Origin: Sphingomonadales bacterium 28-55-16
GTDB taxonomy: Bacteria > Pseudomonadota > Alphaproteobacteria > Sphingomonadales > Sphingomonadaceae
Assembly (NCBI GenBank): GCA_002278855.1
Contig: NCGG01000003.1
Coordinates: 62,001 to 126,000, forward strand
DNA: 64,000 nucleotides
Reading direction: 5' to 3'
Under the pieces are notes generated by a model. It was not told the origin of the DNA. It searched no databases and saw only the letters and a list, made by a program, of their open reading frames with translations. Within the stretch, counting starts at the first letter, position 1; each line of letters starts with the position of its first letter. Shown piece after piece: positions 49,251 through 59,283 of the stretch. Position numbers and translations under genes: made by a program.

Positions 49251-50345
49251 ATGGAGCGCAGCCAGATCCAGTTTGATCAGCTCCGCTTGATAAGGTCCCC
49301 CAATATTGGTCCCGTCAGCTATAAACAGCTTATGCAGCGTTTTGGCGGTGCAAGGGCTGCCTTGGAGGCTCTGCCCGACCTTGTTCGGCGCGGCGGTGGA
49401 AAGCAGGTGTTGCTCGCCCATGAAGCGGTGATTACGCGGGAGCTGCAATTTGCGTATGCTTTTGGAGCGCGCCATGTGTTTCTTGGTGATCCTGACTACC
49501 CGCCATTGCTATCACACATTGACAATGCGCCCCCCGTGATATGCGTGAAAGGCAATCTGGCGTTACTTGCCCGTCCGGCTGTTGCCCTCGTTGGCGCGCG
49601 CAACGCGTCAGCCGGTGCTTGCCAATTTGCCCGACAATTGGCGTTTGAGCTTGGTCAAACTGAGCTGACAATTGTGTCTGGTCTCGCACGTGGGATTGAT
49701 ACCTCGGCGCATGTCGGCGCGCTTGACAGCGGAACGGTGGCGGTCATTGCTGGCGGGATAGATCTGGTTTACCCCCCAGAAAATCGGGCATTGCAGGACA
49801 GGATTGCCGCGCGCGGGCTTCTTATCGCAGAACAGCCGCCGGGTACCGAACCGAGAGCGCGGCACTTCCCTTATCGCAACCGTATTATCGCTGGGGTATC
49901 TGCTGGAACGGTGGTGATTGAGGCTGCGCCAAAGTCGGGATCGCTCATTACCGCGCGGCTCGCAGCGGAGGCCGGGCGTGAGGTCATGGCTGTTCCAGGT
50001 TCGCCGCTTGATCCGCGATCGCGTGGTTGCAATCAGCTTATTCGGGAGGGGGCGACACTTGTGCAAAATGCATCCGATATTGCAGAGATGGTCCGTCCTA
50101 TTGATAATCGCATGCTTGGGCCCGTTGCATCTTCCGCCAATCAAGTTCCAAAGATATCGGACGACGGCAGCAACACCGAACGCAACGCCGTTATCGACTT
50201 GATGAGCATGACCTATGTTTCGGTAGATGAATTGGTGCGGCAATCGGGAAGTAGTCAAGCAATCGTCCAGATGGTGTTGCTGGAAATCGAGTTGGCTGGA
50301 AAATTGGAACGCGGGGCAGGGGGTAAGGTGCGTTTTTTAGCATAA
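49251..50345 (+). CDS. dprA: DNA processing protein DprA
   Basis: 364 residues. Order: an N-terminal helical (SAM-like) region, the Rossmann-like DprA domain with VGARNASAGACQFAR, VSGLARGIDTSAH, VIAGGIDLVYPPEN and GSLITARLAAEAGREV, then a C-terminal winged-helix (DML1-like) domain. DprA loads RecA on incoming single-stranded DNA during transformation, matching the comEC gene at 7.9 kb. It follows plsY by 8 bases. Confidence 0.94.
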   Translation: MERSQIQFDQLRLIRSPNIGPVSYKQLMQRFGGARAALEALPDLVRRGGGKQVLLAHEAVITRELQFAYAFGARHVFLGDPDYPPLLSHIDNAPPVICVKGNLALLARPAVALVGARNASAGACQFARQLAFELGQTELTIVSGLARGIDTSAHVGALDSGTVAVIAGGIDLVYPPENRALQDRIAARGLLIAEQPPGTEPRARHFPYRNRIIAGVSAGTVVIEAAPKSGSLITARLAAEAGREVMAVPGSPLDPRSRGCNQLIREGATLVQNASDIAEMVRPIDNRMLGPVASSANQVPKISDDGSNTERNAVIDLMSMTYVSVDELVRQSGSSQAIVQMVLLEIELAGKLERGAGGKVRFLA

Positions 50346-50367
50346 GATAACATCGCGTTTTTCATCT

Positions 50368-50392
50368 TGACGGGGGGCGTCTTACCCCGTCA
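50368..50392 (+). other. hairpin in the topA leader
   Basis: An 8-bp inverted repeat TGACGGGG (50368-50375) with CCCCGTCA (50385-50392) and a 9-base loop, between dprA and topA. No T run follows, so it is not a clear terminator. It could end the dprA transcript by a Rho-assisted route or sit in the topA leader. Confidence 0.4.
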
Positions 50393-50436
50393 GCCTATAC
50401 GCGTACGCGAGAGATTTTAGAAAAGCACAATATATC

Positions 50437-52995
50437 ATGCAATTAGTCATTGTTGAATCACCTGCAAAAGCCAAGACAATCGAGAAATATTTGGGCCCCG
50501 GTTTCAAAGTGCTGGCCTCTTACGGTCATATCCGTGACTTGCCGCCCAAAGATGGATCGGTTGACCCCGAAAATGGCTTTGAAATGTTGTGGGATAATTA
50601 TGCTGACAAGGCAAAGCAGCTGAAGGCAATCACCGACGAGGCCAAAAAAGCCGATGGTCTCATTCTGGCTACCGACCCTGATCGTGAAGGCGAAGCAATT
50701 AGCTGGCATGTGCAGGAAGTGCTCGCAAAGAAAAAGGCGCTGCCGGCAAAAGTTGGTCGCGTAACCTTTAACGCCATTACCAAACAGGCCGTGACCGATG
50801 CGATGAAGCACCCACGCGCGCTGGATGTCGACCTTATCGATGCCTATCGCGCCCGCCGTGCGCTCGATTATTTAGTCGGCTTCACACTATCGCCTGTCTT
50901 GTGGCGCAAATTGCCCGGCGCAAAGTCTGCTGGGCGTGTGCAGTCGGTTGCGTTGCGATTGATTGTCGAACGTGAACGCGAAATCGAAGCGTTCCGTGCG
51001 CAGGAATATTGGTCCGTCAAAGCCAGCATGGAGCATAAGGGCCAAAAATTTGATGCCCGTTTGATCCAATATCTTGGCAAAAAGCTCGACAAGATGGATT
51101 TGAAAACGGAACGGGATGCAGAGCAAGCCCGCCTTGCAGTTGAGGCGGGCAATTTTAGCGTGGAAACCGTTGAAACAAAACCTGTGACCCGCAATCCGCA
51201 GCCGCCCTTCACTACCTCCACCTTGCAGCAGGAAGCGGCTCGCAAGCTGGGTTTTTCCGCAAGCCATACGATGCGTATCGCGCAAGGCCTGTATGAAGAT
51301 GGCGCGATTACGTACATGCGTACCGATGGCGTGCAGATGGATCACAGCGCCATTTCCGCGGCCCGCAAATCCATATCTGATCGGTTTGACAGCGGCTATT
51401 TGCCGGAAAAGCCACGTGTATATCAGACAAAGGCGAAAAACGCGCAGGAAGCGCATGAGGCAATCCGCCCAACGGATTTTAACAAGGACAAGGCAGGTTC
51501 TGGGGATCATGGTCGCCTGTATGACCTTATTTTTAAGCGCGCTATGGCGAGCCAAATGGCCTCAGCACGGATGGAGCGCACAACCGTCGACTTGCTAGAC
51601 GGCACCGGGCAGACAGGGTTGCGCGCAACTGGACAAGTCATGAAATTCCCTGGTTTCCTTGCGGTATATGAAGAGGGCCGCGACGATAGTGACAGCGAAG
51701 ATGGCGCTATTTTACCAGCGATGGCCGTGGGTGATGCGCCAGCTAAGCACGCTGCAGAAAAAACGCAGCATTTTACGCAGCCACCACCGCGTTTTTCGGA
51801 AGCAACCTTGGTCAAGCGTCTGGAAGAATTGGGCATCGGCCGTCCGTCAACTTACGCATCAACTATTCAGGTTCTCAAAGATCGCACATATGTACGTGTG
51901 GAAAAAAATCGTTTCTTTGCAGAGGAATCGGGGCGATTACTCACAGCATTTCTCGAACGTTTTTTTGAACGTTATGTCGCATATGATTACACCGCTGGTC
52001 TAGAAGATCAGTTGGATGAAATCAGTGGTGGCCGTGCCGATTGGCAGTCATTTTTGGAGGCTTTCTGGCGCGACTTTAAGCCGAAGACAGCCGAGGTTAT
52101 GGAGCAGAAACCATCTGAGGTGACGGCCGAGCTTGATATCTTTCTGTCGCCTTATCTCTTCCCCGAACGCGAAGACGGCACTGACCCGCGCCTTTGTCCC
52201 AAATGCGGCGAGGGCAGGCTCGCCTTACGCGGAGGGAAATTTGGCGCTTTTGTTGCGTGTTCCAATTATCCAGACTGCAAATATACACGTAAATTCGCGC
52301 AGCCCGGGGGTGAAAATGGCGAAGATACGGGCCCCGAAATTCTGGGCAAGCACCCCGAAACACAGTTGGAAGTAAGCCGGAAGACTGGCCGTTTTGGTCC
52401 TTATTTTGAAACGGGTGAAGGTACGGATGTCAAACGGGCCTCTATTCCAAAGGACATTCCGGCAGAGGATATCGGTCTGGAATGGGCGGTAAAGCTTCTG
52501 TCATTACCCCGCACTATCGGGATCCATTCCGAGAGCGGCGAACCAGTAACAGCAAGCATTGGCCGTTATGGGCCGTATCTTGCGCATAATGGCAAATATG
52601 CGCGCTTGCAGTCGACAACCGAAGTATTTGAAACCGGCATGAACAGTGCTGTGGTGAAGCTGGCTGAAGCTTTGGCGAACCCCGGCCGAGGCCGTGGTGC
52701 CGCACGTGCGCCATTAAAGGAATTTGGTAAGCATCCGCGCACCGATGCGGAAATCAAGCTCATGGAGGGCCGCTTTGGCCCTTATGTGACCGATGGCACC
52801 ACCAATGCGACATTGCCAAAGTCGATTTCGCCTGATGAATTGACGCTTGAGGAAGCCGCACAGTTGATTGACGCGCGCGCCGCGATGCCGCCCAAAGGCA
52901 AGGTCAAGAAAAAGGCCGCACCTAAAAAGAAGGCTGCACCAAAGAAGGCCGCTGCAAAAGCCAAGCCTGCGGCAAAAGCGAAAGCGAAGGCCTGA
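50437..52995 (+). CDS. topA: DNA topoisomerase I
   Basis: 852 residues, type IA. The Toprim domain opens MQLVIVESPAKAKTIEKYLG and has DPDREGEAI. The catalytic Tyr is in ITYMRTDG (about 291). One four-cysteine zinc motif (CPKC to CSNYPDC, about 587-616) is followed by three cysteine-free C-terminal repeats with the GRFGPY/GRYGPY core. A Lys/Ala/Pro-rich basic tail of about 35 residues, typical of high-GC and alphaproteobacterial TopA, ends the protein. The enzyme relaxes negative supercoils. Confidence 0.96.
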   Translation: MQLVIVESPAKAKTIEKYLGPGFKVLASYGHIRDLPPKDGSVDPENGFEMLWDNYADKAKQLKAITDEAKKADGLILATDPDREGEAISWHVQEVLAKKKALPAKVGRVTFNAITKQAVTDAMKHPRALDVDLIDAYRARRALDYLVGFTLSPVLWRKLPGAKSAGRVQSVALRLIVEREREIEAFRAQEYWSVKASMEHKGQKFDARLIQYLGKKLDKMDLKTERDAEQARLAVEAGNFSVETVETKPVTRNPQPPFTTSTLQQEAARKLGFSASHTMRIAQGLYEDGAITYMRTDGVQMDHSAISAARKSISDRFDSGYLPEKPRVYQTKAKNAQEAHEAIRPTDFNKDKAGSGDHGRLYDLIFKRAMASQMASARMERTTVDLLDGTGQTGLRATGQVMKFPGFLAVYEEGRDDSDSEDGAILPAMAVGDAPAKHAAEKTQHFTQPPPRFSEATLVKRLEELGIGRPSTYASTIQVLKDRTYVRVEKNRFFAEESGRLLTAFLERFFERYVAYDYTAGLEDQLDEISGGRADWQSFLEAFWRDFKPKTAEVMEQKPSEVTAELDIFLSPYLFPEREDGTDPRLCPKCGEGRLALRGGKFGAFVACSNYPDCKYTRKFAQPGGENGEDTGPEILGKHPETQLEVSRKTGRFGPYFETGEGTDVKRASIPKDIPAEDIGLEWAVKLLSLPRTIGIHSESGEPVTASIGRYGPYLAHNGKYARLQSTTEVFETGMNSAVVKLAEALANPGRGRGAARAPLKEFGKHPRTDAEIKLMEGRFGPYVTDGTTNATLPKSISPDELTLEEAAQLIDARAAMPPKGKVKKKAAPKKKAAPKKAAAKAKPAAKAKAKA

Positions 52996-53017
52996 AGCGT
53001 ACATAGTCGTACCAGCT

Positions 53018-53078
53018 AAGGCTGCTGCCTGTTACGCCGATCGGTTTACCGAGAAGCGTGGCGGGCCACAGCCTTTTT
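53018..53078 (+). terminator. candidate terminator after topA
   Basis: AAGGCTG (53018-53024) pairs with CAGCCTT (53069-53075), followed by TTT on the plus strand. The 44-base loop contains an inner palindrome TCGGT-TT-ACCGA (53041-53052). The structure is large and its inner pairing is imperfect, so the call is tentative. Confidence 0.4.
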
Positions 53079-53140
53079 CGGTGCTGGAAGCAAGATGCGG
53101 GAACACGTTCAACATGCCGGTTTGGGCGTCGAAGATTGTG

Positions 53141-54034
53141 TTACTCCACCCACTCAAGCCCAATGTCGCGATATAGGCTGCGGTCTTCGTCCCATTTGGC
53201 ATGCACTTTTACATGCAAATAGAGATGCACCTTCACGCCCATGAGTTTTGCCAATTCAAGGCGGGCGGCTTCGCCAATCGCTTTGATGCGCGTGCCGCCT
53301 TTGCCTAGCACAATGGCGCGCTGGGTCGGGCGGGCAACAAGTATCTGCTGGTGAATTTCGAGTGAGCCATCCTCGCGCTCGCTGTACTTTTCGGTCTCAA
53401 CCGCGCTGGCATAAGGCAACTCTTCGTGCAGCTGCAAATAGAGCTGTTCGCGCGTGATTTCTGAGGCGATTAGGCGGTCTGTCGCATCGGACACCTGATC
53501 CTCAGGGAAATGCCATTCCCCCTCAGGCATATTGTCGGCAAGCGCGGTTTTGAATTCTTCAAGGCCATCACCTGTGGCCGCGCTGATATAATAGATTTGT
53601 TCAAACGCGCATTTGTCGGTCAATTTTGTTGTCAGCGCGAGCAGCTTATCCTTAGCTGCAATGTCTACCTTGTTCAAAACCAGCCATTTGCGTTCAGGTC
53701 GATCCTTTAGGCCATCTAGGATTTTTTCGACCTTTGGTCCGGCGCCAGCGCGGCCATCGACGATCAACGCAATCATGTCGGCGTCGCCTGTTCCATCCCA
53801 AGCCGCCGCAACCATAGCGCGATCAAATCTGCGCTGTGCTGCGAAGATGCCCGGTGTGTCGACCAAGATGATTTGCGTCTCGCCAGCCAGAGCCACCCCC
53901 AACATCCGGGTACGCGTGGTTTGTGCCTTTGGACTGACAATAGCGACCTTCTGCCCAACCAGAGCGTTGACCAAAGTCGACTTGCCTGCATTCGGTGCGC
54001 CTATAATGGCGACATGTCCGCATTTCTTGGTCAT
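53141..54034 (-). CDS. era: GTPase Era
   Basis: 297 residues. G1 GAPNAGKSTL, G2 region TTRTRML, G3 DTPGIF and G4 NKVD, followed by a C-terminal KH domain with GKGGTRIKAIG. Era binds the 3' end of 16S rRNA and is needed for 30S maturation. Its ATG overlaps the rnc stop (ATGA); the gene order lepB-rnc-era is classic. Confidence 0.96.
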   Translation of the reverse strand: MTKKCGHVAIIGAPNAGKSTLVNALVGQKVAIVSPKAQTTRTRMLGVALAGETQIILVDTPGIFAAQRRFDRAMVAAAWDGTGDADMIALIVDGRAGAGPKVEKILDGLKDRPERKWLVLNKVDIAAKDKLLALTTKLTDKCAFEQIYYISAATGDGLEEFKTALADNMPEGEWHFPEDQVSDATDRLIASEITREQLYLQLHEELPYASAVETEKYSEREDGSLEIHQQILVARPTQRAIVLGKGGTRIKAIGEAARLELAKLMGVKVHLYLHVKVHAKWDEDRSLYRDIGLEWVE

Positions 54035-54699
54035 GCGTTGGCTTCCAAAAAGGCAAGCGCAGCGCCTGTTTCAGCGGCCTGTTTGCTATTGGCGGTCGCG
54101 GTGACTGGGGTAAAGCCCTTCACAGTGACGGTGATTTCAAATTTCATAGCGTGGGGAGGGCCTTCTTTTTTAGTGATGACATATTCCGGAACCTTGCGCC
54201 CATGGGCAGCACACCATTCCTGTAATGCGGATTTGGGGTGCTTTGGCGCGCCATTTGCGGTTTCCAATAATGGCCCCCAAAGCCGTTCTATAAATTTGCG
54301 CGCAGCATTTAACCCATGGTCGAGATATAAGGCGCCAATGAGCGCCTCCATGACGTCACCCAACACATTGTCGCTTTGTTGGGCACCATCGTCCCGCGCC
54401 TGCTTACCAAGCCGCAAATAGGGTGGAAGGCCAATTTTTCGGCCAATTTCTGCGCATGTCGCGCCGGACACCAAGGCGTTCAAGCGATGCGACAAGCGGC
54501 CTTCCGCTTCGTCGCTGTACCGGTGATACAGCATGTCGGCTATGATCAAGCCCAAAATCCGGTCACCTAAAAACTCCAGTCGTTGATAATCCGGCTGCCC
54601 GGTGCTTCCGTGGGTCAATGCGCGATTATACAATGCGCGGTCAGACGGCTTTTCAGGAAGTAATTCCCCAAGCCAGATGTCTTGTTCGCTTTCAGTCAA
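54031..54699 (-). CDS. rnc: ribonuclease III
   Basis: 222 residues. RNase III domain with the signature RLEFLGDRILGL and the second acidic motif GDVMEALIGALYLD, then a double-stranded RNA-binding domain ending the protein. It processes rRNA precursors. The start is TTG at 54699, overlapping the lepB stop as TTGA, with AAGGA just upstream. The longer in-frame reading to 54861 runs inside lepB and is rejected on length. Confidence 0.93.
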   Translation of the reverse strand: MTESEQDIWLGELLPEKPSDRALYNRALTHGSTGQPDYQRLEFLGDRILGLIIADMLYHRYSDEAEGRLSHRLNALVSGATCAEIGRKIGLPPYLRLGKQARDDGAQQSDNVLGDVMEALIGALYLDHGLNAARKFIERLWGPLLETANGAPKHPKSALQEWCAAHGRKVPEYVITKKEGPPHAMKFEITVTVKGFTPVTATANSKQAAETGAALAFLEANA

Positions 54700-55586
54700 A
54701 ATCCTTGTCCAATGCGTTCGGGGCGCATGGCGGTGAACCAAGTCCATGGGAGCAACCAGTGTGAGGATCCATCGGTTGAGAAAACAGAAACAAGCGCGCG
54801 GCCGACAAGGTTTTTCTGCGGTACAATGCCGATGGCGCCCGGCTTGTCCAATGGTGTCCACCGACTGTCTGCGCTCCGGTCACGATTGTCACCCATCAGG
54901 AATAGGTCATCCTGCCCCACAACAAAGGCCTCGGTGTTGTCCCCCTCAAGGCCGTTTTGCAGGTCCAAAATTTCGTAGCTTTTGCCTTCCGGCAGTGTTT
55001 CGCGATATCGTGGATAGCGGCATTGCGAACCTCCCTTGCTGCTCGGCTCTTCCATATCGGGTCGCCAGCAAGGAAATGGATTGTGGTCAAGCTCTGCTGT
55101 GTCGCGCATATTCTGTGTAACGGGGATCACGAGGTCAGCAATGCGTTCCTTCTTGACCGCTACGCCGTTGATTTCCAATATCCCGTTCCGCATTTGAATG
55201 ACGTCGCCGGGAAGCCCGATGACCCGCTTGATATAGTCTGCTCCGTTAGACATCGGCGCCTTGAAAACAACAACATCGCCGCGCGTGGGTTCGTTAGCAA
55301 AAATACGGCCTGAAATGAGCGGCAATGATAGAGGTAAGCTATATTTGGAATAGCCATAAGGCCATTTGGCTACCAACAGATAATCCCCAATCAACAGGCG
55401 GGGCTGCATCGATTCCGAGGGAATATTAAAGGGCGAGACGATAAAACTGCGCAGCACGAACACGAACAAAGCGAGCTTTAGCAGGAAGCCGCCATATTCA
55501 CGCCATTCGGAGGCTTGCGTTGGCGCAACCGGCGTTTCGGGCACAACTGCGGGCACGTCATCCGGTTTTTCGGGGGTTGAAGTCAC
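54696..55586 (-). CDS. lepB: signal peptidase I
   Basis: About 296 residues. One membrane helix (about 34-52), then the catalytic serine in PSESMQP (about 59) and the lysine in DYIKRVIGLPGD, with the closing box GDNRDRSADSR. It removes signal peptides on the periplasmic face. No ATG is available: GTG at 55586 (TSTPEKPDD) is preferred, but TTG at 55598 is possible. It heads the lepB-rnc-era operon and is divergent from pgi. Confidence 0.92.
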   Translation of the reverse strand: MTSTPEKPDDVPAVVPETPVAPTQASEWREYGGFLLKLALFVFVLRSFIVSPFNIPSESMQPRLLIGDYLLVAKWPYGYSKYSLPLSLPLISGRIFANEPTRGDVVVFKAPMSNGADYIKRVIGLPGDVIQMRNGILEINGVAVKKERIADLVIPVTQNMRDTAELDHNPFPCWRPDMEEPSSKGGSQCRYPRYRETLPEGKSYEILDLQNGLEGDNTEAFVVGQDDLFLMGDNRDRSADSRWTPLDKPGAIGIVPQKNLVGRALVSVFSTDGSSHWLLPWTWFTAMRPERIGQGF

Positions 55587-55707
55587 AAAATCTCGCAAAA
55601 AAAGGTCGGCTGACGACGGATTGGCTGGCCTTTTATAGCGTAGGCGCGTTATTTGCCAGCGCCGAGATTCACTGCCGGTCGCGACGCTAACATTTAAGGG
55701 ATAAAAG

Positions 55708-57210
55708 ATGACCGATAAAATCTGGACGGAGCTGGAAAAGCATCAGCCGCAATCGCTGGTCGATCTTTTCGCATCGGACAAGGAGCGCGTGGCAAACATG
55801 ACCCTTGAACATTCGGGTCTGCGGTTCGATTTGTCGAAGACGCATCTCGACAGCATCGCGCTTGGTCACTTCGAAACGCTTGCTATCGACATGGAACTTG
55901 ATCGTTTAAAAACAGCCTTATTTTCCGGCGCGGCCATCAACGTCACAGAGGGGCGTGCCGCCGAGCATACCGCAGAACGCGGCTATGGTGCCGCGGATGC
56001 CGTTATGCATGCGCGTGCACTTCAGGACAGAATGCGTGGCCTGGTTGAGGCAATTGACTCCGGCTTTATGGGCGATATCCGGCATATATTGCATATCGGT
56101 ATTGGTGGGTCAGCGCTTGGCCCTAAATTGTTGGTCGATTCGCTTGGGCGTGATGGCGCGCGATATGATGTCAGGGTAGTGTCCAATGTCGATGGTGCGG
56201 CGCTTACCGAAGCGGTCAAAGACATGGATCCGCACAAGACGATTGTCGCTGTTGCCTCCAAAACATTCACCACCACCGAAACCTTGCTGAACGCGACGAG
56301 CGCGATGGAATGGATGATTGAAGGCGGTGTACAGGATCCATACGCCCAGTTTGTTGCGCTTACCGCCTATCCGGACAAAGCCATCGAATGGGGGATCGAC
56401 GAAAGCCGTATTTTACCATTTAACGAAGCAGTTGGCGGACGCTATTCCTTGTGGTGCTCCATCGGCTTTCCAGTCGCACTTGCGCATGGCTGGGCGGTGT
56501 TTGCTGACATGCTTGAGGGGGCAGGTGCAATGGACCGGCATTTCCGTGACGCACCTGTTTTGGAAAATGCGCCGACAATGGCTGCCTTTGCTGATCTTTA
56601 TTATGCCCAGACCAAATCTTGTCAGACACGGGCGGTGTTTGCATATGATGAACGATTGCGTTTGTTGCCCGATTATCTTCAGCAGCTTGAAATGGAGTCA
56701 AATGGCAAGTCGGTTACAGCCGATGGTGCGCCGCTTGGCAGACACAGTGCGCCGGTCACTTGGGGCGGCGTAGGTACGGATGCGCAACATGCTGTGTTCC
56801 AGCTTCTGCATCAGGGAACGCATCTGATCCCTGTTGAATTCATCGCCAGCAAATCACCGGGGCATGATTTTGATACCGCGCATCATGAGACGTTGTTGGT
56901 CAATTGCTTTGCCCAAGGCGCAGCGTTGATGGCGGGGCAGCATTCGGGTGATTTGGCGCGCAATTATGTCGGCAACCGCCCGTCGACGACGATCTTGCTC
57001 GACGACGTCACGCCGTCAACCATTGGCGCCTTGATTGCCTTTTACGAGCATAGGACGTTCGTCAACGCTGTTCTGTTGGGGATCAATCCCTTTGACCAAT
57101 TCGGCGTTGAACTTGGTAAGCAAATCGCCAAAAGCATCAGTGAAAATGGACCAATCGGCTTTGATCCGTCCACTGCGGCGCTGATCGAAGCGGCGCTGGG
57201 GGACCATTAA
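55708..57210 (+). CDS. pgi: glucose-6-phosphate isomerase
   Basis: 500 residues. Conserved stretches: IGIGGSALGPKLL (phosphate site), VASKTFTTTETL, GGRYSLWCSIGFPVAL and the C-terminal FDQFGVELGKQIA. Interconverts glucose 6-phosphate and fructose 6-phosphate. AAGGGAT precedes the ATG. Confidence 0.96.
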   Translation: MTDKIWTELEKHQPQSLVDLFASDKERVANMTLEHSGLRFDLSKTHLDSIALGHFETLAIDMELDRLKTALFSGAAINVTEGRAAEHTAERGYGAADAVMHARALQDRMRGLVEAIDSGFMGDIRHILHIGIGGSALGPKLLVDSLGRDGARYDVRVVSNVDGAALTEAVKDMDPHKTIVAVASKTFTTTETLLNATSAMEWMIEGGVQDPYAQFVALTAYPDKAIEWGIDESRILPFNEAVGGRYSLWCSIGFPVALAHGWAVFADMLEGAGAMDRHFRDAPVLENAPTMAAFADLYYAQTKSCQTRAVFAYDERLRLLPDYLQQLEMESNGKSVTADGAPLGRHSAPVTWGGVGTDAQHAVFQLLHQGTHLIPVEFIASKSPGHDFDTAHHETLLVNCFAQGAALMAGQHSGDLARNYVGNRPSTTILLDDVTPSTIGALIAFYEHRTFVNAVLLGINPFDQFGVELGKQIAKSISENGPIGFDPSTAALIEAALGDH

Positions 57211-57261
57211 GCAATTGGCATTTGTTCGATAAGACAGCGCTAGAATTCCCGTTGGTAAAAG

Positions 57262-57273
57262 CAAGCATGCTTG
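57262..57273. other. perfect 12-base palindrome upstream of gor
   Basis: CAAGCATGCTTG, a perfect inverted repeat 34 bases before the gor ATG, in the 96-base gap after pgi. Such a symmetric site could bind a dimeric regulator, but a single 12-base palindrome can also occur by chance. Confidence 0.25.
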
Positions 57274-57306
57274 GCCATAACTCGGTGACACAGGAAAGAA
57301 CGCAAT

Positions 57307-58653
57307 ATGGCTCAATTTGACTACGACCTCTTCGTCATTGGCGCAGGTTCCGGCGGTGTCCGCGCTTCCCGCATAGCCGCATCGCACGGCGCGCGCGTTG
57401 CCGTTGCCGAAGAGCATCGCGTTGGCGGCACCTGTGTTATCCGCGGCTGTGTTCCAAAAAAGCTGTTGGTATATGGCTCCCATTTCGCTGAAGATTTGAG
57501 CGATGCGCAACGATTTGGCTGGAACACCGAAGGCGCGACGTTCGATTGGAACATATTGCGCGATAATGTCGCTGCAGAGGTAAACCGCTTGGAGGGCCTG
57601 TATGGCCAGACGCTTGGCAACAACAAAATAGAGGTTTTCCGAGAGCGTGCGATAGTGACGGGGCCAAATAATGTTCAGCTGTCCAGCGGGCGCAGCATTT
57701 CGGCAGCGTATATTTTGATTGCGACGGGGGCGTGGCCATCTGTGCCCGTAATTCCCGGTGCTGGCCATGGCATCACATCGAACGAAGTTTTTAGCCTGCC
57801 GGAATTGCCCAAGCGCGCCGTGATCGCGGGTGGCGGCTATATTGCCAATGAATTCGCAGGTATTTTCAATGAATTGGGCGTTAAAGTTAATCTTGTAACA
57901 CATGGTGACCGCGTGTTGCGCAGCTATGATGATGAAATCGTCGACAGGCTAGTCGAGATTAGCAAGCATAAGGGTATCGATATCCGTTTCAACTTTGGTT
58001 TCAAATCCATCGTCAAGCAGGACGATGGCAGCTTGTTGATTGAAAGCACAGATGGAGAAACGATTGAGACCGATTTATTGTTATGGGCCATAGGACGCAC
58101 ACCACACAGCACTGGGCTTGGCCTGGAGGGCATTGGCGTTGAATTGGGCAAAGACGGCGCCGTGATTGTCGGCGACGATAACCGCACCAATATTCCAAGC
58201 ATTTATGCGGTCGGTGACGTCACCAACCGTGTCCAGCTCACCCCAATAGCCATTCGGGAAGGCCATGCCTTTGCCGATAGTGTATTTGGCAACAGCCCGC
58301 GCACGGTGAACTATGAATGCATTCCCACCGCCGTGTTTAGCAATCCGCCCATCGCCAGCGTTGGAATGACCGAGGCAGAAGCACGCGCGCAGTTCGACGA
58401 CGTGAAGATATACAAAAGCGATTTTCGCGCGATGAAAAATGTACTGGCTGATCGAAACGAGCGGGCTTTGTACAAAATGATTGTCGCCGGCCCAAGAGAG
58501 ACGGTGATCGGCCTTCATCTGATTGGTCCAGACAGCGGCGAAATTCTTCAAGCTGCGGCAATTGCTGTTAAAGCCAAGCTGACCAAGCAGGATTTCGACG
58601 ATACAGTCGCCTTGCACCCTAGCATGTCGGAAGAATTGGTCTTGATGAAATAG
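57307..58653 (+). CDS. gor: glutathione-disulfide reductase
   Basis: 448 residues. FAD site VIGAGSGGVRASR, redox-active disulfide in GTCVIRGCVPKK (Cys43 and Cys48), a central NADPH-binding domain, AVGDVTNRVQLTPIAIREG, and the dimerisation domain ending in LHPSMSEELVLMK with the catalytic His. The VIRG form of the active site is typical of proteobacterial and plant glutathione reductases. It keeps glutathione reduced for the peroxidase and transferase enzymes seen elsewhere here. Confidence 0.95.
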   Translation: MAQFDYDLFVIGAGSGGVRASRIAASHGARVAVAEEHRVGGTCVIRGCVPKKLLVYGSHFAEDLSDAQRFGWNTEGATFDWNILRDNVAAEVNRLEGLYGQTLGNNKIEVFRERAIVTGPNNVQLSSGRSISAAYILIATGAWPSVPVIPGAGHGITSNEVFSLPELPKRAVIAGGGYIANEFAGIFNELGVKVNLVTHGDRVLRSYDDEIVDRLVEISKHKGIDIRFNFGFKSIVKQDDGSLLIESTDGETIETDLLLWAIGRTPHSTGLGLEGIGVELGKDGAVIVGDDNRTNIPSIYAVGDVTNRVQLTPIAIREGHAFADSVFGNSPRTVNYECIPTAVFSNPPIASVGMTEAEARAQFDDVKIYKSDFRAMKNVLADRNERALYKMIVAGPRETVIGLHLIGPDSGEILQAAAIAVKAKLTKQDFDDTVALHPSMSEELVLMK

Positions 58654-59283
58654 TCAGGGAAAATGAATTGGCGCGTCGCCGGCTTTCCATTGCGGATATC
58701 GCGACATAATTTGTGCAAACAATGCGCTGTTCAAATGATGTGCGAGCCATCGCTGCAACGCGGGCAGAGGCAGCCTATCGAACCAGTCCGCATCCGTGGC
58801 GGCGAACTGCCGAACAAACGGGAATATGGCGATATCTGTCATCGCTGGCTGCGTTCCGCCAAGATGCGGATTATCAGCCAGAACGGCATTTAAGTGCGCC
58901 AGATGCGCCATGGCAGCATCACGGTGCGTGCGGCCATCGGCAAGCTGATAACGATGCGGATATTTATATCTGTCCAAGGCTTGTTTAAACGGCCCGTCAG
59001 TGACCAAGATGGTCTCTTGGCATGCATGACCTAGCCATCCCTTCGGATCGCTTTGTGCGAGCGCCCAGCGCATGATATCGATGCTTTCCTCCAATACTTT
59101 GCCGTCAGGCAGAACGAGCACGGGAACGGTGCCCTTGGGTGAAGCCTCTAGCATTTCCAGTGGCTTGTCGCGGAGCATGATTTCGCGCAGCTCGACTGCT
59201 ACACCGCTAACGGCGACGGCCATGCGGGCGCGCATGGCGTAAGGGCACCGGCGGAAGGTGTACAGGATTGGAAAATCAGTCAT
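58654..59283 (-). CDS. glutathione S-transferase-like protein
   Basis: 209 residues. A thioredoxin-fold N-terminal domain begins [17 protein letters not shown] (Cys13, an omega/glutaredoxin-like CPYAMR), with KGTVPVLVL and [10 protein letters not shown] forming the glutathione site; the C-terminal half is helical. The cysteine active site suggests thiol transferase or dehalogenase-type chemistry rather than classical conjugation. The ATG at 59283 overlaps the trhO end by 8 bases, so it is cotranscribed with trhO. Its stop abuts the convergent gor stop. Confidence 0.88.
   Translation of the reverse strand: MTDFPILYTFRRCPYAMRARMAVAVSGVAVELREIMLRDKPLEMLEASPKGTVPVLVLPDGKVLEESIDIMRWALAQSDPKGWLGHACQETILVTDGPFKQALDRYKYPHRYQLADGRTHRDAAMAHLAHLNAVLADNPHLGGTQPAMTDIAIFPFVRQFAATDADWFDRLPLPALQRWLAHHLNSALFAQIMSRYPQWKAGDAPIHFP

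Noticed and set aside
57016..57903. 295-codon open frame on the minus strand across pgi and gor
   Set aside because: It spans two real genes and their gap in antisense, with no recognisable motif. Long antisense frames are expected at this base composition.
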